A stretch of DNA of 18,104 bases from an uncultured Candidatus Melainabacteria bacterium (lineage in GTDB: Bacteria; Cyanobacteriota; Vampirovibrionia; Gastranaerophilales; Gastranaerophilaceae): the NCBI GenBank assembly GCA_934718135.1, contig CAKUZW010000012.1, positions 1 through 18,104 on the forward strand, written 5' to 3'. Shown in pieces: positions 6,736-15,026 of the stretch; the first letter of the stretch is position 1, and the number at the start of each line of letters is the position of its first letter. A program made the translations under genes and the position numbers. Under the pieces are notes generated by a model. It was not told the DNA's origin. It worked only from the letters and a program-made list of their open reading frames with translations, and ran no database searches.

Positions 6736-7845
6736 ATGATTTCAATAATATTACCTATATATAATATGCAAGACTACATATCTGAATGTTTGGAAAGTGT
6801 TCTTAATCAAACATTTAAAGATCTTGAAATAATATGTGTCAATGATTTTTCGATGGATAATTCTATGACTATTGTTAAGAATTATGCAAAAAACGATAAG
6901 CGAATAAAAATAGTAAATAATGAAAAAAATAGAGGTCTTGGTGGGGCTAGAAATGCAGGTTTAGATACCGCAACAGGAGAGTATATAATTTTTTGTGATA
7001 CTGACGACAAAATGATGCCTGACATGGTTGAAAAATTGTATCAATGTATTGTTGAATCTGATGCTGATATGGCATTTTGTGATGTAATGCTATTAAGTTC
7101 TGACGAGTTACTTACTCCTTATAAACCGTTTCATGATATGACAATCTCTGCAAATAGAATTTTTTATCCCCAAAAAGCCTTTTACAGATTTTGCGATATG
7201 TGGCCGAGTGCTTGGAATAAAATATATAAAAAAAGTATTATTGACATCAATAGAATAAGATACCACGAAAATATTTTATATGAAGATCATACTTTTTATT
7301 ATGAATATTTATTAGCATCCGAGAAGGTAGCATATATACCAGAGCCACTATATATTTATAGAAATGAACGTAATGATTCAATAATGAAAGAGGTTTCGCC
7401 TCGAATTTTTGAAATATTTACAATTCTCGATTATATAAAAGAAATCTTTAAAAATAACCTAGAAGCTAAATGGTATAAAATTTTAATGCCTAAAATTGCA
7501 ACTAGATTAATATGGGAAAGAACACTGAATTTTGGCAAAACAAATAAATTAACTAAAAACTTTAATAATCAAGCTAATAAATATTTATCACAATTTAAGC
7601 AAAAAGACATTTTTAGATACAAAGATTTTTTCATAGATGACAATGGAGATTTTTTATATTCGCCATTCCAAAGATTTATGCAAAAAATCTTTTCAATAAA
7701 ATACTACAGAGACCACGATGTAATTTTTGTTTGTGGAATTAAGTTCAAAAAAAGAAGTTCTTTAAGAGAACTATATATAAAGATGGATATTATTCAACAA
7801 CAAATAATTTATTTAAATGGAGAACTAAATAATGCAAATAAATAA
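6736..7845 (+). CDS. GT2-family glycosyltransferase
   Basis: A 369-residue GT-A enzyme beginning MISIILPIYN, the canonical GT2 start. It has ND at 36-37, GLGGARNAGLD near 68-77 and the metal-binding C-D-T-D-D segment (D88, D90, D91). YEDHTF and PLYIYRNERNDSI in the second half are typical of capsule and LPS side-chain transferases. The last hundred residues are a lower-identity helical region ending in a VCGIKFKKRSS-type tail common in surface-glycan transferases. The start is ATG 6736, one base after the acyltransferase stop. The same frame is open back to 6592 with no upstream stop before the G8 tract. It would transfer a sugar to a lipid-linked or glycan acceptor in the cytoplasm. Confidence 0.87.
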   Translation: MISIILPIYNMQDYISECLESVLNQTFKDLEIICVNDFSMDNSMTIVKNYAKNDKRIKIVNNEKNRGLGGARNAGLDTATGEYIIFCDTDDKMMPDMVEKLYQCIVESDADMAFCDVMLLSSDELLTPYKPFHDMTISANRIFYPQKAFYRFCDMWPSAWNKIYKKSIIDINRIRYHENILYEDHTFYYEYLLASEKVAYIPEPLYIYRNERNDSIMKEVSPRIFEIFTILDYIKEIFKNNLEAKWYKILMPKIATRLIWERTLNFGKTNKLTKNFNNQANKYLSQFKQKDIFRYKDFFIDDNGDFLYSPFQRFMQKIFSIKYYRDHDVIFVCGIKFKKRSSLRELYIKMDIIQQQIIYLNGELNNANK

Positions 7846-10063
7846 AATATTGATATCATCAGATTTATTAAGACCACTTATTGAACCAAATGGGAATATT
7901 GAATACTTCCATAAGGCAAGGTTAGATAAATACTATTATGCACTTTGTTATCAAATTCAAGAAGCCGTAAATATTCCAGTTGAAAAATTCAGCTTTGATA
8001 ATACAGATTTTAATTTTTTTAAATTTTATTCATTATGCGACATGGAGTTAAAAGATATTTATAGTTGGCTCAAAATTTATGATTTAGAAAATATTCCCCA
8101 AGTTGCAATTGATTATTACAAAAAATATATTTCCGATAGTTTAGTGATATATCATGAAGTTCCTAATATAATCAAAAGGATTCACGATATATTGAACATT
8201 CCATATATTGATTTAAATGTTCACCCAATAAGGTTTTTAGATGATAACTTTTGGGGAATGACAACTAATAATTGTGAAATATTTAATAAGTTAAAAAAAT
8301 ATCAAGTTGATGAAAGAAGTTTTTATCTTTATGCAAATTTGATTAAAGCTCAAGTTAAATCTTGGACAGATAGTAAAATATCGCCGAATTCATTATTGTT
8401 TACAGGGCAAACCAATATTGATAAATCCTTATATTCAAACGGCAACGCAATGACAATATTTGATTTTGAAGATAAATTGAAACAATTTGGAAATAAATAT
8501 TCAAAAGTATATTATAAAGCTCATCCATATAATGATAATTTAGGACAAATTAGACAATTTTTAAAACAATTTGATTTTATAGAAGAAATTTCTGAAAATT
8601 TCTATAAACTTTGTGCAGACAGTAACATTAGTGCTGTTGCAAGTATTACTTCTGGGACTTTGTATGAAGCAAAATATTTTGGCAAAGAAAGCATCTTTTT
8701 AGGTGAACCGTACATACATTTAGATTATAGTAAAAATTGTAATTTCAATAAAAATACGACACTTTCTATTTATAATGATTTCTTGAATCCGGTATTTTGG
8801 ATGGATATTTTGTCTGATATTTTAGAGGTTAACCCAAATGTACAACCAATTATTTTACCACATAGAAGCAATGAAATTAGAACTGCATTTGGAGATTATT
8901 GGGGCCAAACAGAACTCGATCCTTGTGTAAAGATGAATTCTAAAAAAATTGATTCAATAGTCGACAATATAGAAAAAACTAAGATAGAATTATTTTCGTA
9001 TATTGATAAATGCAATACTTCACTATGGCAAACTGTAAATGATATAAGAAAAAGTATTCAAAACAAAACAGACAAATTGTTCTATAAAGAAAGAAATGGA
9101 CAACATAGAATTATTCATATAGGTCCTGTAAAAATAAAATATAACAAGATTAGAAAAAATGAGTTATACAATTATCCACATAGTTTAATTATTGATACAA
9201 CTGTTTTATGTAATAATAATTGCAGTTTCTGTTGGCGAAGTAATTACCCAGAATATTTAAAGCATATACAAAAAGACTATTCGAATAATCATACTATGGA
9301 TTTTAAAACATTTAAAAAAATCATTGATGATGCTGTGCAATATGACAGTATTCGATGGTTTAGTTGTTGTGGCCCAATGGGAGACCCGATGCTAAATTCA
9401 CAGATTGCTGATTTTTATGAATATGCAAATAGCAAACAACATTTCAAAGATATTTGTGTAAATACAAATGGTTTAGCAATAGACAAGCATAACATAAGTA
9501 AATTATTAAATAATCTTACAGAATTTAGCATAAGTGTTGATAGTATTTGTCCTGAAACCTATGGCAAAATTCATGGAAACCCAAGTTATTTAAAAAAAGT
9601 AATAGAAAATATAAAAACCTTAGTAGAATTTAAAAGAAATAACAAATGTTTAGCTAAAATTGTTGTACGCTTTACTGAAAATGAAATCAACATGGGTGAA
9701 TTCCCAGAGTTTGAAAAATTTTTCCTACGACTTGGCGTTGATGAAATTAATTATACTAAAATTCATGGTTTTGCTGGAGTTCACAAAGAACTTAAAAATC
9801 AGAATACAGCTAACAGTTGTCAGCAAATATTAGGGGCAATAAATTTTAATTTCAAAGGTGACATGACTACATGTTGTGTTAATTGGCAAATTGAACCTAC
9901 ATTTGGAAATATAAATAAAAATTCTATTAAAGAGATTTGGAACAATAGAAAAATGAAAAAATGGTTAAAAAATCGTTTAAATATAGAGCCATGTAAAAAC
10001 TGTAGTGGTATTGGTTGCGAAGTACAAAAAGGTACAAGAATTATACGAGGTAATAATGGATAA
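7832..10063 (+). CDS. fusion of a capsule-synthesis-like domain with a radical SAM/SPASM domain
   Basis: A 743-residue two-part protein. Residues about 1-420 resemble capsule polysaccharide synthesis/KpsS-KpsC-type proteins: TGQTNIDKSL near 191-200, KAHPY with H231, and TSGTLYEAKYFGK near 273-285 (S274, E279), where such proteins bind a nucleotide sugar. Residues about 445-740 form a radical SAM enzyme: the cluster motif C460-x3-C464-x2-C467, GPMGDP in the position of the GGE motif, and a C-terminal SPASM-like cysteine set (C663, C681, C682, C721, C724, C729) for an auxiliary iron-sulfur cluster. The radical half may modify a sugar, lipid or peptide made by this locus. It overlaps the upstream gene by 14 bp, with GGAGAA before ATG. 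The radical SAM call is sure; the N-terminal call is moderate. Confidence 0.78.
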   Translation: MQINKILISSDLLRPLIEPNGNIEYFHKARLDKYYYALCYQIQEAVNIPVEKFSFDNTDFNFFKFYSLCDMELKDIYSWLKIYDLENIPQVAIDYYKKYISDSLVIYHEVPNIIKRIHDILNIPYIDLNVHPIRFLDDNFWGMTTNNCEIFNKLKKYQVDERSFYLYANLIKAQVKSWTDSKISPNSLLFTGQTNIDKSLYSNGNAMTIFDFEDKLKQFGNKYSKVYYKAHPYNDNLGQIRQFLKQFDFIEEISENFYKLCADSNISAVASITSGTLYEAKYFGKESIFLGEPYIHLDYSKNCNFNKNTTLSIYNDFLNPVFWMDILSDILEVNPNVQPIILPHRSNEIRTAFGDYWGQTELDPCVKMNSKKIDSIVDNIEKTKIELFSYIDKCNTSLWQTVNDIRKSIQNKTDKLFYKERNGQHRIIHIGPVKIKYNKIRKNELYNYPHSLIIDTTVLCNNNCSFCWRSNYPEYLKHIQKDYSNNHTMDFKTFKKIIDDAVQYDSIRWFSCCGPMGDPMLNSQIADFYEYANSKQHFKDICVNTNGLAIDKHNISKLLNNLTEFSISVDSICPETYGKIHGNPSYLKKVIENIKTLVEFKRNNKCLAKIVVRFTENEINMGEFPEFEKFFLRLGVDEINYTKIHGFAGVHKELKNQNTANSCQQILGAINFNFKGDMTTCCVNWQIEPTFGNINKNSIKEIWNNRKMKKWLKNRLNIEPCKNCSGIGCEVQKGTRIIRGNNG

Positions 10064-12728
10064 AATCAATATTGCATATACACCTAATAATGAAAATTAT
10101 GAAATGACACTTGTTTCCATATATAGTGTTATTAAAAATCATCAACAAAATGATTTAAGTTTTTACATAGTCGTTGGTAAAGATTTTAAAAATGAATACA
10201 AGACAGAATTAAATAAACTCAATAAATTTGAAAATTGTGCTATCTTTATTATAGAAATAGACCAACAAAAATATAAAACCCTTTCTTCAAGGTTGCTATA
10301 TTCTCCTCGATTATCGTTTTTTGAATTTGGGAAAATTATAAATCAAAATAAAATATTATATTTAAACTCATATTCAATAGTAAATGAAAATCTATGTGAT
10401 TTGTATAGTATTGATATAGAGGATTATTCTTGCGCTGCTACAGAATTCATTTATCAAGAAAATATAAAAAATGATTTTAAAATTAATAAACCTATGATAT
10501 ATAACAATACCGTGCTTTTAATGAATTTAAATAAATGGAGAGAAGATAAATATTTTGAAAAATTTATTTCTTTAGATTTCTTGCAAACAAATAAAAGTTT
10601 AAACTTATTAAGCGATGCAGAGTGTTTTAATTTAATTGTAAATGACTGTTTGCTAATAAATGGAAAATATAATTATACTGAGGCTTGGTTTGGTGAAAAT
10701 GTAAAATTATCTTGTTCAGAGCGAACTAAACAACTTTACAAAAGACATCTTATGCATATCGAAGTGCCAGCAATAATTACAATAATGGGGAACAAACCTA
10801 TTTCTGAAAATAAATTTGATAACAGTTATGCAAATCTTTGGTGGAAATATGCAGAGCAAACACCGATTTATGAAGACATAAAAGAGTTTAGACAATTGAA
10901 CAAATACAAATTGTCTGCAACCGCTGCTCAAAATTCGTTCAAATATTCTTGGTTATTATCAAGAATATTCCCATACATAAAACCATACTGGTTCAGAATC
11001 CTATTAGGTTTTGCTATTGCAATTCCTCTAGGATTACTTGACGGTGTAACTGCATTTGCTCTCAAACCATATATGGACTATGTTGTTGGAGGCAAAGCCT
11101 TTGCTTACAGCTGGCATGGGTTGAATTTATCTATATCAAGTTTGCAGATGGCATTTATTATTCCTGCGGGTGTAATCCTATTTGCAATTATCCAAGGTGT
11201 GCTTCGTTATTTGAACGGTTATCTTTCAACTTGGACATCTCAAAGAATTACTAACGATGTTAAATTTGACCTGTTTGAAAGACTAATCCACATGCACCCA
11301 CAATTCTTTGATGATAATTCTTCTGGTATTGTTATTTCAAGATATATGGGCGACCCTGCGACAGCTTCTGCTGGTATTGTTGACCAAATCAAAACAATTA
11401 CAACAAGTTTATTCGGGGCATTAGGTCTTATTGCTGTAATGATTTATAGTTCTTGGAAGCTTGCTTTTGTTGGTGTAGTTGTTTTGTGTATTGCGTTTTT
11501 ACCAGTTGCATTGATTAGACGTCGCATAAAAGATGCCTCTAATAAGAATATGGTTATCGGTGGTAAAATTACAACAAATATCAACGAAACTTATTCTGGT
11601 AATAAAGTAATGGCCGCTTATGGTTTGCAAGATAGACAAAATGAGTATTTTAAAGACCAAACTTGGAAATCATTTAATATAAATATGTCGTTATACAAAC
11701 GTGCTGGTTGGATGTCCCCAATGATGTATTTAATTGCATCAATCGGTATTGCAATCGTTTTAGGTTATGGAACTTACCTTATCAACACAGGTCATATGAC
11801 CGCTGGTGCGTTTGCTTCATTCGTAACATCGTTATTACTTTTGTATAAACCAGTAAAAACTTTGGGTAATACTTTAACAGGGATTCAAAATATATTTGTT
11901 GCGATGGGTCGTGTATTTGAATTGTTTGATTTAGAGCCAAAGATTAAAGATTCAGAAAACGCTGTTGAATTGAAAGGTTTTGAAAAAGAAATTCAATTTA
12001 AGGATGTGTATTTTGAATATGTACCAAATCAACCAGTATTAAAGGATATAAATTTAACAATTCCAAAGAATGAAACACTTGCGATTGTTGGTAATTCTGG
12101 TGGTGGAAAATCTACATTAGTAAATTTATTACCAAGATTTTATGATATTAAATCTGGTTCTATTACTATTGATGGTAAAGATATAAAAGATTTTACGATT
12201 AAATCTTTGCGTCATAATATTTCAATGGTCTTTCAGGATAATTTCTTATACACAGGAACGATTAAAGAAAATATAATGATGGGAAATCTAGATGCTACGA
12301 CTGAAGAATTGATGGCGGCAATAAAATCTGCTCACTTGGAAGAAATGATTCAAGAGTTGCCAGAAGGGCTAGAAACAGAGCTTGGCGAAAGAGGTTTGAC
12401 TCTATCTGGAGGTCAAAGACAACGTGTTGCGATTGCAAGAGCAATGCTTAGAAATGCTCCAATTGTTATTTTAGACGAAGCAACGTCAGCTCTTGATAAC
12501 GAATCAGAAGCAATCGTACAAAAAGCGATGGATAACTTGATGCAAAACAAAACAGTATTTGTAATTGCACACAGATTATCTACGATTAAGAATGCAAATA
12601 GAATTGCAGTAATCAATGAAGGAAACCTTGTAGAACTTGGTACTCACGAAGAGCTTATGGCAATAGAAAATGGTGAGTATAAACACCTTTACGAAATGCA
12701 ATTCAGAACACAGGAAATAAATGGATAG
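10056..12728 (+). CDS. fusion of a GT8-like domain with an MsbA-type ABC exporter
   Basis: An 890-residue protein. Residues about 1-290 follow the GT8 fold: NIAYTPNNENYEMTLVSIYS at the start, a strand KILYLNSYSIV where active GT8 enzymes have DxD, YNNTVLLMNLNKW, and SDAECFN. The metal-binding DxD is replaced by N104-S105-Y106, so this half may bind rather than transfer. From about 297 comes a full half-transporter with six predicted membrane helices and an ATPase: Walker A GNSGGGKS at 679-686, LSGGQ at 783-787, Walker B ending D807-E808, and H839. It would flip a lipid-linked glycan or lipid A as a homodimer. ATG 10056 overlaps the previous stop, with GAGG upstream. GC content rises clearly in the ABC half. 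ABC assignment is certain; the GT8 call is moderate. Confidence 0.85.
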   Translation: MDKINIAYTPNNENYEMTLVSIYSVIKNHQQNDLSFYIVVGKDFKNEYKTELNKLNKFENCAIFIIEIDQQKYKTLSSRLLYSPRLSFFEFGKIINQNKILYLNSYSIVNENLCDLYSIDIEDYSCAATEFIYQENIKNDFKINKPMIYNNTVLLMNLNKWREDKYFEKFISLDFLQTNKSLNLLSDAECFNLIVNDCLLINGKYNYTEAWFGENVKLSCSERTKQLYKRHLMHIEVPAIITIMGNKPISENKFDNSYANLWWKYAEQTPIYEDIKEFRQLNKYKLSATAAQNSFKYSWLLSRIFPYIKPYWFRILLGFAIAIPLGLLDGVTAFALKPYMDYVVGGKAFAYSWHGLNLSISSLQMAFIIPAGVILFAIIQGVLRYLNGYLSTWTSQRITNDVKFDLFERLIHMHPQFFDDNSSGIVISRYMGDPATASAGIVDQIKTITTSLFGALGLIAVMIYSSWKLAFVGVVVLCIAFLPVALIRRRIKDASNKNMVIGGKITTNINETYSGNKVMAAYGLQDRQNEYFKDQTWKSFNINMSLYKRAGWMSPMMYLIASIGIAIVLGYGTYLINTGHMTAGAFASFVTSLLLLYKPVKTLGNTLTGIQNIFVAMGRVFELFDLEPKIKDSENAVELKGFEKEIQFKDVYFEYVPNQPVLKDINLTIPKNETLAIVGNSGGGKSTLVNLLPRFYDIKSGSITIDGKDIKDFTIKSLRHNISMVFQDNFLYTGTIKENIMMGNLDATTEELMAAIKSAHLEEMIQELPEGLETELGERGLTLSGGQRQRVAIARAMLRNAPIVILDEATSALDNESEAIVQKAMDNLMQNKTVFVIAHRLSTIKNANRIAVINEGNLVELGTHEELMAIENGEYKHLYEMQFRTQEING

Positions 12729-13728
12729 TAATAAAACTAAAAAATTACTGAATATTTCTTTATTACAAGCCTTTGGAATACTATGTGTATTGTTAGGGCA
12801 TTCAGTACATATATTCAGTTCTTGGGGTTGGTATTTTCACCAAGCACCACTGAATACGACTTGTAATATAATTCATCATTTTGTTTATTCTTTTCACATG
12901 CCATTGTTTATATTCTTATCAGGGTATTTATTTTATAAAATGAAATCTGATAATTTTGATATCGTAAAATACATCTTTAAAAGAATTAAACGGTTAATTG
13001 TTCCATTTATTGCTGTCGGATTTTTGTATTACATTCCGATGTTCAGACTTATAAGCCCTGAAAACAGAAGTTTAATGCATCTTGTAAAAGATTTCATAAC
13101 TCTGGATTTCTGTGGTCCGTTTTGGTTTTTGATTTCGCTATTTTTTATTTCACTTACCGTAATTCCTTTTACGGAAACAAAATTGAATAAAATACCGGCA
13201 CCTATTATTGCTATTAGTTTAATCGTATTAAATCTATTAAAAATATCGGGTATTCCGTTTGCAATTCAATGTGTTCCAAAATTGGCAATATATTTTTATT
13301 TGGGATATCTAATCGTAAAATACGAAAAACCAATTTATAGTTATTTTATAAATAATAAAATTGCAATGATTATAGCAACTATAATTTGGGGTGTTTTAGA
13401 AATTTTAAAATATAAAAATTTTGATAATATTTATCTAACATTAATAACTGCAAGCGTTTCTATTTTTGTATTGTTTGCATTTTCAGTGCATATTACGAAG
13501 AAATTTAAAAATATATCAACATCTTGTTTCGTTCAAACATTATCTACAAATATGTTGTTTATATACCTTCTTCAAGAACCAATTATGTTTTCGATTCTAA
13601 AGGCTATGAATTGGGGAACTGGTTATAATGCAATTTTTGTTTCGTATATTTTATTTATTTCTACATTGATAATTTGTTTAGGTTTTATATATTTAAAAAG
13701 TCAATTATTTCGAAAGGATTTAGTGTGA
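12721..13728 (+). CDS. acyltransferase-3 family membrane protein
   Basis: The 335-residue product is very hydrophobic with about ten likely membrane segments. It has the acyltransferase-3 hallmarks: LLGHS with H27 in the first helix, FHMPLFIFLSGYLF near residues 58-71, a basic loop FKRIKRLIVPF, and GPFWFLISLF. Family members (OafA, WecH, NolX-type) move acyl groups across or onto the periplasmic side to decorate surface sugars. The usual opening (R..LD.LR) is here NISLLQAFGIL. It starts eight bases before the stop of the ABC fusion gene with AGGAAA upstream, so its production is tied to the exporter. Substrate is probably the glycan made by this cluster. Confidence 0.82.
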   Translation: MDSNKTKKLLNISLLQAFGILCVLLGHSVHIFSSWGWYFHQAPLNTTCNIIHHFVYSFHMPLFIFLSGYLFYKMKSDNFDIVKYIFKRIKRLIVPFIAVGFLYYIPMFRLISPENRSLMHLVKDFITLDFCGPFWFLISLFFISLTVIPFTETKLNKIPAPIIAISLIVLNLLKISGIPFAIQCVPKLAIYFYLGYLIVKYEKPIYSYFINNKIAMIIATIIWGVLEILKYKNFDNIYLTLITASVSIFVLFAFSVHITKKFKNISTSCFVQTLSTNMLFIYLLQEPIMFSILKAMNWGTGYNAIFVSYILFISTLIICLGFIYLKSQLFRKDLV

Positions 13729-14618
13729 AAGGCATAATATTAGCCGCAGGAGCTGGCACAAGACTTTATCTGGCATCTTTGCCTATATCAAAAATTCTAT
13801 TACCAATTTATGATAAACCAATGATTTATTATCCATTGTCAACATTGATGCTTGCAGGCATTAAAGATATTTTAATTATTACTAACGAAACTGATTACGA
13901 TAATTTTGTAAAACTCCTTGGAGATGGTTCTCAATGGGGAATTCATATTGATTATGAAATTCAATATATTCAAAAAGGGATTGCAGATGCATTCTTACTT
14001 GCTGAAAAATGGATAAATGGTGAAAAAGTTGCATTAATTCTTGGGGATAATATTTTTCACGGATTTGGATTCTCTACGATCTTAAATAATGTAATAAGCA
14101 ATAACGGAGCAACTGTATTTGGATATAGAGTAAGTGATCCGGAAAGATTTGTGGTTGTGGAGTTTGACGACAATAAAAAAGTTTTATCTCTAGAAGAAAA
14201 GCCAAATAAACCTAAATCTAATTATGCCGTTACCGGTTTATATTTTTATGATGGGAAAGTTTGTGATTACGCAAAAATGTTAAAACCATCAGCTAGAGGT
14301 GAATTAGAAATAACTGATTTAAATAAGATATATTTAGAGAAAAATCAGTTAAATGTCGAATTGTTAGGACGTGGATTTACGTGGCTTGATACAGGAACTC
14401 ACGATTCAATGTTAGAGGCTAGTAATTTTGTTAGAACCATTGAACTTAATAAGGGCGAACAAATTTCCTGTTTAGAAGAAATTGCCGTAAGAAAAGGATT
14501 TGTTTCTATTGAAGATATGCATAAACAAATAAAACCATTTGTAGATAAAAATGCGTATTATAAATATATTTTATTAATTTTGAAAGAATTAAAAATAGCA
14601 ACAAAAAATAAAAATTAG
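13725..14618 (+). CDS. rmlA: glucose-1-phosphate thymidylyltransferase
   Basis: The 297-residue protein has the length and motifs of RmlA: KGIILAAGAGTRL at the N-terminus (nucleotide loop), YDKPMIYYPLSTLMLAGI, the metal-binding D in LGDNIFHGFGF, EEKP, TGLYFYD, ARGELEITDLN and RGFTWLDTGTHDSMLEA. It joins dTTP and glucose-1-phosphate to make dTDP-glucose, the entry to dTDP-rhamnose and other deoxysugars. The start is GTG at 13725, chosen because AAAGGA is six bases upstream and it overlaps the preceding stop by four bases (GTGA). The segment after GTRL (YLASLPISK) lacks the usual YPLT. No rmlB, rmlC or rmlD lies in the window, so later steps must be encoded elsewhere. Last gene of the glycan operon. 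Confidence 0.92.
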   Translation: MKGIILAAGAGTRLYLASLPISKILLPIYDKPMIYYPLSTLMLAGIKDILIITNETDYDNFVKLLGDGSQWGIHIDYEIQYIQKGIADAFLLAEKWINGEKVALILGDNIFHGFGFSTILNNVISNNGATVFGYRVSDPERFVVVEFDDNKKVLSLEEKPNKPKSNYAVTGLYFYDGKVCDYAKMLKPSARGELEITDLNKIYLEKNQLNVELLGRGFTWLDTGTHDSMLEASNFVRTIELNKGEQISCLEEIAVRKGFVSIEDMHKQIKPFVDKNAYYKYILLILKELKIATKNKN

Positions 14619-14644
14619 AGAAAAAAAGATTTAGAGGCATAAAT

Positions 14645-14971
14645 ATGGACGAAAATAAAATAAAATTGGTAGTAGGAAAAACTATCAAAAGATACAGAAA
14701 AGCTTTTAATTTAACACAAATGCAACTTGGAGAAATTATTGGTATAAATCAAAAACAAATTGCATTAATTGAAACAGGAAAATCTTTTCCAATGTTATCT
14801 ACAATGACAAAATTGGCAGAAGTTTTTAATTGTTCAGTGAGTGATTTTTTTGAATTGGTTGAAGCCAATAATAAAGAAACCCTTCAAGTGCAAATACAAG
14901 GCATAATAAATCACTGTGATATAGAAGAATTAAAACAGGTATATAAAATACTTAAAACAATTAAGATTTAG
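14645..14971 (+). CDS. XRE-family helix-turn-helix regulator
   Basis: The 108-residue protein has a clear Cro/C1-type HTH at about residues 10-66: VGKTIKRYRKAFNLTQMQLGE, INQKQIALIETGKSFP and LAEVFNCSVSDFF. A short C-terminal helical region (residues 75-108) follows and shows no recognised domain; in particular no DUF2384/MbcA-type toxin-binding domain is visible. It starts 26 bp after rmlA with AGAGG upstream and ends 55 bp before the RES-domain gene, in the same direction. It may regulate its own pair or the island, or act as antitoxin to the RES protein. HTH call is certain; partner role is inference. Confidence 0.88.
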   Translation: MDENKIKLVVGKTIKRYRKAFNLTQMQLGEIIGINQKQIALIETGKSFPMLSTMTKLAEVFNCSVSDFFELVEANNKETLQVQIQGIINHCDIEELKQVYKILKTIKI

Positions 14972-15026
14972 CCAATCAAAAAACTAATCAGATAACAACT
15001 CCAAATAAAAGAGAAAGAGGTATTAT

